A stretch of 64,000 nucleotides of DNA from Mitsuaria sp. 7 (lineage in GTDB: Bacteria > Pseudomonadota > Gammaproteobacteria > Burkholderiales > Burkholderiaceae_C), in the NCBI RefSeq assembly GCF_001653795.1, contig NZ_CP011514.1, positions 1,682,998-1,746,997 of the forward strand, written 5' to 3'. This document shows, piece after piece, positions 58,511 through 64,000 of this stretch (its first letter is position 1; each line of letters opens with the position of its first letter). The position numbers and the translations under genes were made by a program. The notes beneath the pieces are model-generated. The model saw only the letters and a list, made by a program, of their open reading frames with translations. It searched no databases and was not told the origin of the DNA.

Positions 58511-60865
58511 ATGGGCAAGGCACTCGTCCGCGCCCTCCTGGGCAGCGCGCTGCTGGCCGCCTGCGTCGGCGACAGCAACATCGGCATCGGCAATGGCATC
58601 GGCAATGGCATCGGCAATGGCCTTCACCATGACGGCCAGCATGGCGCCACGCATGAAGGCGGGATCCAGATCGCCTCGGACACCGGGCCGGGCGACACGA
58701 CCACCACGACGCCCTTCCTCTCGCCCGCCGACGGCGCGGGCCTGACGCCGCTGTTCGCGCCGCAAGCGCCGATCGAGACGCTGCAGTTCGCGCTGCCCGA
58801 CGGCACGCTGATCACGCGCTTCGGCGCCCGCGCCGTGGGCCACCACGCCCGCGAGCGCGGCGAGGAATGGAACGAGGTCGGCCAGGGCCCCAACGAGACC
58901 GTCGACGCGGCGGGCCTGCCGGTCGACCGGGGCCAGGGGGCGTACCTGAGCTTCGTGCCGAACTCCTTCAGGAACCGCACCTGGGGCATGGAGATCGTCG
59001 ACGACAGCCGCGTGGCCGGCGTCACCCGGCCCACGCTGAAGATCAACACCTACAACCCGACGGTGGACTTCCTGCCGGGCGGCACCGCGTTCTTCCGCGC
59101 CTTCGACCGCGTCGGCGTGACCGGCTACGGCTGGATGGACAACGGCGAGCTGCTCGACAGGACGGTCGCGGTCTGCCGGCCGGTGGCCTATCCGGCCAAC
59201 GGCCGGCCCGGCACCGACCACTGCACGGTCGTGATCAAGGACTATCCGGGTCATGCGGGCCTGGGCGCCGGCGGCATCCCCGACGGCACCCGCGTGAACG
59301 CACGGCCGCTGAAGGTCGGTGACCCGATCGAGGTGGCGCCCTCGATGTCCACGACGACCTCATCCCTGCAGGCCCTGGGAGACAACGGCAGCATCCGCCA
59401 CTATTACGCCAACGAGTGGGTCTACGTCGTCGGTCAAGGCCTGACCCCGTGGTACGGCGTCGCGCCGCGCCTGAACAGCGCGCCGCTGCCGGAGTCCACG
59501 CTGTCGGGCGGCCTGGGGTCGGTCTCGTACAACTATTCGGACGAAGGCGCCCGGATGTTCCAGCAGCCGGCCAACCACATCGGCATGCAGAACATGCAGC
59601 GCTTCGTCGACGGTCGCCGCACGGCCCACAGCAGCTTCGCGACGGGGGCGCACGTCGAGCCCGGCAACGAGCCGATGGCCGCCATCGCCGGCCTGGCGGG
59701 GCCGCACTTCAACGCCACGACCTGCGTCCAGTGCCACACCGGCAACGGTCGCGGCCCGGCGCCGTCCGCGGTGCACCAGCGCCTGGACCGGATGGATTTC
59801 CCCGTGGCCGTGCGGGGCGCCGACGGCGTCCTCCGCCCGGACCCGATCTACGGCTCGGCGATCCAGATGAACGCGAGGTCGTCCTCCGGCGCACCGGAGG
59901 CCGGCGGCTACGGCGTCAAGGTCATGGGCTTCGAGACCCGCGACGTCACGATGGCGGACGGCACCCAGGTCGAACTGCGCAGGCCCCGGTTCGGTTTCGA
60001 CGGTCCGATCCCCCAGCTCTGGTCGGCGCGCGTCGCGCAGCCGCTGATCGGGGTCGGCCTGCTGGAAGCGGTGCCTGAAGCGGACATCCTGGCCCGTGTG
60101 CGCACGTCGCCGGACCAGGACGGCGTCGTGGGCAGGGCCAACTTCAGCTTCGATCCGGAAACCGGCGCGACGCGCCTGGGCCGTTTCGGCTGGAAGGCTT
60201 CCAAGGCCAGCCTCCGTCACCAGGCGGCCAACGCGCTGCTGAACGACCTGTCGGTGACCTCCCCGGTGTACCCGAGCCGCAGCTGCACGACGGACCCCGT
60301 GGGCTGCCGCCGGGCGCCGTCACAGCCCGGCATCGAGGAGGCCGACCTGACCGCGCTGACGCAGTACCTGCAGTTGCTGGCGGTGCCGGCGCAACGCAGC
60401 CTGCCGAGCGGATTCCCGAAGGGCGTGGCGCCGCTGGATGAGCATCGCGTGGACGCGGTGCAGGTCGCGGCGGGGCGCAAGGTGTTCGACGCGTTGCGAT
60501 GCGCGGCCTGCCACACGGCGGAGATGAAGACGGGCAGCACCCATCCCTTCGCGGAGCTGCGCGACCAGACGATCCGGCCCTTCACCGACCTGCTGCTGCA
60601 CGACATGGGCCCGGCCCTGGCGGACACCTTGCCGGAAGGCCGGGCGCGGGGCGCGATGTGGCGCACGCCGGCCTTGTGGGGCATCGGCTACACGGACAAG
60701 GTGGCCGGCTCGACCCGGGTGGGATACCTGCATGACGGCCGCGCCCGCACGCTGACCGAAGCGATCCTGTGGCACGGCGGTGAAGGCGAGAAATCGCGAC
60801 AACGCTTCGAGCAGTTGTCGAAGGCGGACCGCGACGCGCTGATGGCCTGGCTCAGGTCGCTGTGA
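58511..60865 (+). CDS. Di-heme oxidoreductase (DHOR, putative thiol oxidoreductase) lipoprotein
   Basis: 784 residues. The N-terminus has LLGSALLAAC, a lipobox, followed by a Gly-Ile-Gly-Asn repeat. Two c-type heme sites are present: CVQCH (about residue 405) and CAACH (about residue 666), matching the two-heme DHOR family. The C-terminal part has FDALRCAACHTAEM, LLLHDMGPALADTLPEGRARGAMWRTPALWGIG and YLHDGRARTLTEAILWHGGEG, the family hallmark. It is presumably periplasmic or outer-membrane electron transfer; the substrate is unknown although the family is called thiol oxidoreductase. GGGAGG precedes the start. Confidence 0.87.
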   Translation: MGKALVRALLGSALLAACVGDSNIGIGNGIGNGIGNGLHHDGQHGATHEGGIQIASDTGPGDTTTTTPFLSPADGAGLTPLFAPQAPIETLQFALPDGTLITRFGARAVGHHARERGEEWNEVGQGPNETVDAAGLPVDRGQGAYLSFVPNSFRNRTWGMEIVDDSRVAGVTRPTLKINTYNPTVDFLPGGTAFFRAFDRVGVTGYGWMDNGELLDRTVAVCRPVAYPANGRPGTDHCTVVIKDYPGHAGLGAGGIPDGTRVNARPLKVGDPIEVAPSMSTTTSSLQALGDNGSIRHYYANEWVYVVGQGLTPWYGVAPRLNSAPLPESTLSGGLGSVSYNYSDEGARMFQQPANHIGMQNMQRFVDGRRTAHSSFATGAHVEPGNEPMAAIAGLAGPHFNATTCVQCHTGNGRGPAPSAVHQRLDRMDFPVAVRGADGVLRPDPIYGSAIQMNARSSSGAPEAGGYGVKVMGFETRDVTMADGTQVELRRPRFGFDGPIPQLWSARVAQPLIGVGLLEAVPEADILARVRTSPDQDGVVGRANFSFDPETGATRLGRFGWKASKASLRHQAANALLNDLSVTSPVYPSRSCTTDPVGCRRAPSQPGIEEADLTALTQYLQLLAVPAQRSLPSGFPKGVAPLDEHRVDAVQVAAGRKVFDALRCAACHTAEMKTGSTHPFAELRDQTIRPFTDLLLHDMGPALADTLPEGRARGAMWRTPALWGIGYTDKVAGSTRVGYLHDGRARTLTEAILWHGGEGEKSRQRFEQLSKADRDALMAWLRSL
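58583..58618. repeat. Three perfect 12-base repeats in the DHOR lipoprotein start
   Basis: GGCATCGGCAAT repeats three times in tandem and encodes Gly-Ile-Gly-Asn units right after the lipobox region. Copy number can change without frameshift. Confidence 0.85.
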
Positions 60866-61286
60866 TGCGTTGATCGGCGGGGTCCGCGACATCATCGGCG
60901 GCCACCCGCTCCCGATGCCGCAGGATGCGCGGCAGGCTGCCTTCGATCCAGTCGGCCAGCGCCTCCACCATTTGCGCCACCTCGATGCCCATCGGCGACA
61001 GGCGGTACTCCACCCGCGGCGGGACTTCCGGATGTGACGTGCGCAGCACGAAGCCGTCGCCCTCCAGGGCCTGCAGCGTCTGCGCCAGCATCTTCTCGCT
61101 GACACCGCCGATGGTGCGCCGCAGTTCGCTGAAACGGTGCGTGCCCTTGAGCAGGACCATCAGGACCAGCACGCCCCATCGGCCGGTGACGTGCTGCATG
61201 ACGTCGCGTGAGGGGCAGTCGGCCGCGAGCAGCTCGCCGCGTTTGCCGGGCTCTCCGGGAACGACGCCCAGCAGGGTGGTGATCAT
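60852..61286 (-). CDS. HxlR-family regulator
   Basis: 144 residues. CPSRDVMQHVTGRWGVLVLMVLL, RRTIGGVSEKMLAQTLQALEGDGFV and PPRVEYRLSPMGIEVA are the HxlR winged helix, with the N-terminal Cys typical of redox-responsive members. A C-terminal extension of about 20 residues is charged. It is divergent from the MBL-fold gene; a dyad separates them. It overlaps the convergent DHOR gene by 14 bases. The frame is open upstream to 61352 but the ATG at 61286 with AAAAGG is preferred. Confidence 0.88.
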   Translation of the reverse strand: MITTLLGVVPGEPGKRGELLAADCPSRDVMQHVTGRWGVLVLMVLLKGTHRFSELRRTIGGVSEKMLAQTLQALEGDGFVLRTSHPEVPPRVEYRLSPMGIEVAQMVEALADWIEGSLPRILRHRERVAADDVADPADQRITAT

Positions 61287-61291
61287 GGGCT

Positions 61292-61303
61292 TACCTTTTG
61301 GTA
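61292..61303. promoter_or_regulatory. HxlR operator candidate
   Basis: TACC-TTTT-GGTA is a perfect 4+4+4 dyad, followed by TGTACTTAC, 5 bases upstream of the HxlR start and 72 before the MBL gene. Autoregulation is likely. Confidence 0.5.
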
Positions 61304-61375
61304 TGTACTTACGCAAAGCGGGTTGACTCGGCATTCTGCGGCCCTCCTCCACCTGTCCACAAGGACGCCGCCTCC

Positions 61376-62281
61376 ATGAAGCATCCGATCTCCACCGTCG
61401 CCCTGTCGCTGGCCGCCACCCTGGCGATGTCGTTCGCGCGCCCCGCGCTCGCCGACGAGGCCCCGCTGCAGCTCCAGACCTACCGCGCGGACGCCGGGAG
61501 CTTCCATGTGGCCTCGGTGCTGGTGAGCGGCAAGACCGATGCGGTGCTGATCGACGCGCAGTTCACCCGTGCCGACGCCCACCGTCTGGTGGCCGACGTG
61601 CTGGCCAGCGGCAAGCGGCTCAGGCTGGTGTACGTGAGTCAGGGCGACCCGGACTACTACTTCGGCCTGGAGGTGATCCACCAGGCCTTCCCCGAGGCCC
61701 GCATCGTCGCCTCGCGGGCCACGGCGGCGCACATCCGCGCCAGCCTGCCGGAGAAGTTGAAGGTCTGGGGGCCCAAGCTGGGAGCCAACGGACCGTCGAA
61801 GCCGATCGTGCCCCAGGTGCTGAAGGGCGACCGCATCGAACTGGAAGGCCAGTCGCTGCAGGTCGTGGGGCTGGACGGCCCGGGGGGCTTCTACAGCTTC
61901 GTGTGGATCCCGTCGATCAAGGCCATCGTCGGCGGCGTGCGCGTGTTCGGCGACATGCACCTGTGGACCAGCGACAGCGCGACGCCGGCCGAGCGGCAAT
62001 GCTGGGCGCAGGACCTGCGTCGCATCGAGGCGCTCGCGCCGACCACGGTGGTGCCAGGTCATGCCAAGCCCGGCGCCGCGGAGGACCTCAGCGCCGTGCG
62101 CTTCAGCCTCGGTTACCTGGAAGCCTACGGCGAGGCGCTGTCGACGGCGGCCGACTCGACCGCGCTCATCAATGCCATGAAGCGGCGCTACCCGCAGGCT
62201 GCCGGCGACGACGTGCTGGCGCTCGGGGCCAAGGTCAACAAGGGCGAGATGCGCTGGGACGCCGTCACGGTCTGCCGTTGA
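61376..62281 (+). CDS. Exported MBL-fold protein with a degenerate metal site
   Basis: 301 residues with a signal peptide (ARPALA-DE, residue 27). The metallo-beta-lactamase fold is clear (VLIDAQFTRADAHRLVADV, VVPGHAKPG), but the first metal motif THxHxDH is replaced by VSQGDPDYYFG: Gln89, Asp91, Asp93 and Tyr94. The two first-site His ligands and the last His are gone; the Asp and the later GH remain. It may bind one metal or none. It is divergent from the HxlR gene, and its last bases overlap the convergent kinase gene. Confidence 0.8.
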   Translation: MKHPISTVALSLAATLAMSFARPALADEAPLQLQTYRADAGSFHVASVLVSGKTDAVLIDAQFTRADAHRLVADVLASGKRLRLVYVSQGDPDYYFGLEVIHQAFPEARIVASRATAAHIRASLPEKLKVWGPKLGANGPSKPIVPQVLKGDRIELEGQSLQVVGLDGPGGFYSFVWIPSIKAIVGGVRVFGDMHLWTSDSATPAERQCWAQDLRRIEALAPTTVVPGHAKPGAAEDLSAVRFSLGYLEAYGEALSTAADSTALINAMKRRYPQAAGDDVLALGAKVNKGEMRWDAVTVCR

Positions 62282-63479
62282 GCGGCGGATCGCGCAGCGG
62301 CAGCCGGACCGTCACCACGCTGCCCTGCCCGGTCCCCGCGCTGCTGGCGCCCACGGTGCCGCCGTGGAGCTCCGCGATGCTGCGCACCAGGGCCAGCCCG
62401 ACGCCCAATCCGCTGGATACGCCGGGCACGCCCTGCGCGCCGAGTGCCCCATGCCCGCGCGCATGTTCCTCGCCTTGCGAGAACGGCTCGAACGCGTGGC
62501 TCAGCGTGTCCTCGGTCATGCCGATGCCGTTGTCCGTCACGGTCAGCACGGCGTCCTCCTCCTCGCGGTGCAGGCTGAGGGCGATGCGCCCGCCCGCCGG
62601 CGTGAACTTGATCGAGTTGTTGAGCAGGTTGGACACCAGCTGGATGAGCCGGGTGCGGTCGCCGCTCAGGCGCATCGGCTCGCCGGACAGCGATGCGTGC
62701 AGCAGATGCCCGCGCGCGTCGGCCGCCGGCCGCATGCCTTCGACGGCTTCCTCGACGACGACGCCCAGCTCCAGCGGCTGCATGTCCAGCCGCACCTTGC
62801 CGGTCGTGACGCGGCTGACGTCGAGCAGGTCCTCGACCAGCCGGTGGATCTGGCGCACCTGCTTGTCGGCCACCGACAGGCACCACTCGCCGCGCGGGGT
62901 GAGCGTCTCGCGGGCCATGATGGCCAGCACGTTCATGATGGGTGCGAGCGGGTTGCGGATCTCGTGCGAGAGCATCGCGATGAACTCCGTCATGCGCCGG
63001 CTTTCATCGACGAGCTCGGCCATGCGCAGGCGCTCGGCCTCCTGCTCCCTGCGCGCCGTCAGGTCGCGCGTGACCTTGGCGTAGCCGAGCAGCTCGCCGT
63101 CCGGATTCAGGATCGCGGTGATCACCACGTTGGCCCAGAAGGTCGAACCGTCCTTGCGCACGCGCCAGCCTTCGTCCTCGAGGTGGCCCTGCTCGCGCGC
63201 GAGCTTGAGTTCCTCCGCGGGCCAGGCCCGGGCGATGTCGGGCGGCGTGTAGAAGACCGAGAAGTGACGGCCGATGACCTCATCGGCCTCGTAGCCCTTG
63301 ATGCGCTGCGCGCCGGCATTCCACGTGGCGACGCGCCCCGCGGGCGTGAGCAGGAAGATGGCGTAGTCGAGCACGCCCTCGACCAGCCGGCGGTAGACGG
63401 CGTCGCCGGCCCGTTGCAGGCGGACGACGTCGTCCGCCTCGCCGGGTGCCTGGTCGTCGTGTGACCTGTCAGCCGTCAT
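62265..63479 (-). CDS. PAS-domain sensor histidine kinase, soluble
   Basis: 404 residues. PAS/PAC (about 33-150, with IFLLTPAGRVATWNAGAQRIKGY and VTRDLTAR), HisKA with the phospho-His in FIAMLSHEIRNPLAPIMNVL, and HATPase with VSNLLNNSIKFTPAGG, DNGIGM and SSGLGVGLALVRSIAELHGG. A Gly/Ala-rich insert (HARGHGALGAQGVPG) lies before the G2 box. AAGGGA precedes the ATG at 63479. It is 57 bases after a sigma-54 activator gene on the same strand and has no receiver gene within view. Confidence 0.88.
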   Translation of the reverse strand: MTADRSHDDQAPGEADDVVRLQRAGDAVYRRLVEGVLDYAIFLLTPAGRVATWNAGAQRIKGYEADEVIGRHFSVFYTPPDIARAWPAEELKLAREQGHLEDEGWRVRKDGSTFWANVVITAILNPDGELLGYAKVTRDLTARREQEAERLRMAELVDESRRMTEFIAMLSHEIRNPLAPIMNVLAIMARETLTPRGEWCLSVADKQVRQIHRLVEDLLDVSRVTTGKVRLDMQPLELGVVVEEAVEGMRPAADARGHLLHASLSGEPMRLSGDRTRLIQLVSNLLNNSIKFTPAGGRIALSLHREEEDAVLTVTDNGIGMTEDTLSHAFEPFSQGEEHARGHGALGAQGVPGVSSGLGVGLALVRSIAELHGGTVGASSAGTGQGSVVTVRLPLRDPPLNGRP

Positions 63480-63536
63480 GTCGTCCCTTGTCCGTCCCAC
63501 TGTGCCGTGAGTCCTGAACGCCCTGAGCGGGCGACT

Positions 63537-64000
63537 CTATCGCGGCGGCGCGTTCACGCCGAGCCGTTTCAGCAATCGCAGGAAGTTGCTCCGGTCCATG
63601 CCGGCGTCGCGCGCAGCCGCCGCCGTGACGCCGTCGTGGCGTCGCAGCGCGTCTTCGATCCATTGGCGCTGGAAGCGCTCGGTCGCCTCGCGCAGCCCAG
63701 GACCGGCCGTGGCACCGGCAGCGATTACCGGCTCTGCGCGGCTGGTGGCTTCGAGGGGCATACCGGCCTCCTCCTCGTCCTCCGCGCCGGGCGCAGGAAT
63801 GACCGATGCAGAGGCGCCACCCCGGCCGGATGCCGAGTTCATGCCCGGGTTCATGCCCAGGCCCAGATGCTCCGGCTCGATCGCGATCCAACGCCCGCCG
63901 CGTCCCTCGCGCCCGACGCCGCCGGCCGATGACAAGGCGCGCAGCGAGGCCCGGCTGATGAGGTGTTCCAGTTCGCGCACATTGCCCGGCCAGTCATGGG
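63537..64000 (-). CDS. NorR-like sigma-54-dependent activator, C-terminal part
   Basis: The gene continues beyond the right edge; about 154 C-terminal residues are visible. HDWPGNVRELEHLISRAS is the end of an NtrC-type AAA+ domain, and its ELEHLISRA wording is that of NorR proteins. A linker of about 70 residues leads to a Fis-type helix-turn-helix (QRQWIEDALRRHDGVTAAAARDAGMDRSNFLRLLKRLGV). NorR senses nitric oxide through a GAF domain that would lie outside the window, so that function is only suggested. Confidence 0.8.
   Translation of the reverse strand, partial: HDWPGNVRELEHLISRASLRALSSAGGVGREGRGGRWIAIEPEHLGLGMNPGMNSASGRGGASASVIPAPGAEDEEEAGMPLEATSRAEPVIAAGATAGPGLREATERFQRQWIEDALRRHDGVTAAAARDAGMDRSNFLRLLKRLGVNAPPR

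Noticed and set aside
1..64000. Insertion sequences, integrases, tRNA or rRNA genes
   Set aside because: None recognised on either strand, including around the low-GC operon, so I report no mobile element.

Overview
The window is GC-rich (about 70% G+C in one hand-counted 60-base line, 45961-46020), densely coded, and reads like a chromosome segment of a beta-proteobacterium of the order Burkholderiales. Membership of the Roseateles/Mitsuaria/Rhizobacter group is an inference from family content (LivKHMGF cassettes, many TetR/LysR/HxlR regulator-enzyme pairs, TonB receptor, a possible hrpII/PIP box). I see no rRNA, tRNA, CRISPR array or transposase.

Layout. 1-4.4 kb: end of an S9 peptidase, then a Cif-type module (TetR repressor, divergent MFS exporter, secreted Cif-like epoxide hydrolase) and a LysE exporter. 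4.6-6.9 kb: aromatic amino-acid lyase coupled to a GntR regulator. 7.0-12.2 kb (minus): S41 peptidase, then an esterase, a class V aminotransferase and an EAL phosphodiesterase in overlapping frames. 12.3-17.6 kb: a heavy-metal/HprRS-type two-component system divergent from an exported protein, a cytochrome b, a molybdopterin oxidoreductase and a small membrane protein. 17.7-32.4 kb: regulator-hydrolase pairs, a double retropepsin, TonB receptor/DUF2946, GH16 glucanase, SnoaL/HSL-hydrolase operon, HxlR/SDR pair and a large exported glycosidase.

32.7-40.1 kb is the most unusual region: four overlapping genes of visibly lower GC that encode a cytoplasmic zinc-phospholipase-C-like protein, a CHAT (caspase-like) protein, a PAS-GAF-GAF-PAS sensor whose kinase module has lost its phosphoacceptor His, and a protein joining a degenerate receiver to a second CHAT domain. 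I read it as a candidate undescribed protease-effector signalling system, possibly defensive.

40.3-53.6 kb looks like one catabolic unit: two paralogous exported type-B carboxylesterases flank a Liv-type ABC importer, an acyl-CoA ligase-SDR fusion and a NarL-type two-component system. The same 13-base site with identical spacing to a TTCCTA element precedes both the importer operon and the distal esterase. This suggests ester hydrolysis outside the cytoplasm, uptake of the released acid, and CoA activation under one regulator. 53.6-64 kb: a hydrolase gene broken by an amber codon, LysR/SDR pair, a possible type III effector behind a TTCGC-N15-TTCGG box, a di-heme oxidoreductase, HxlR/MBL pair, a PAS histidine kinase and the end of a NorR-like sigma-54 activator.

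Two regulatory threads run across the window. A 16-base motif (consensus TCTACTAGTTGRTAGA) occurs at five promoters between 1.2 and 28.3 kb. The promoter upstream of the 14.6-kb operon and the promoter of the hydrolase at 24.27 kb share half-site spacing, a 17-base gap and an identical ATTCCTACAGT element.
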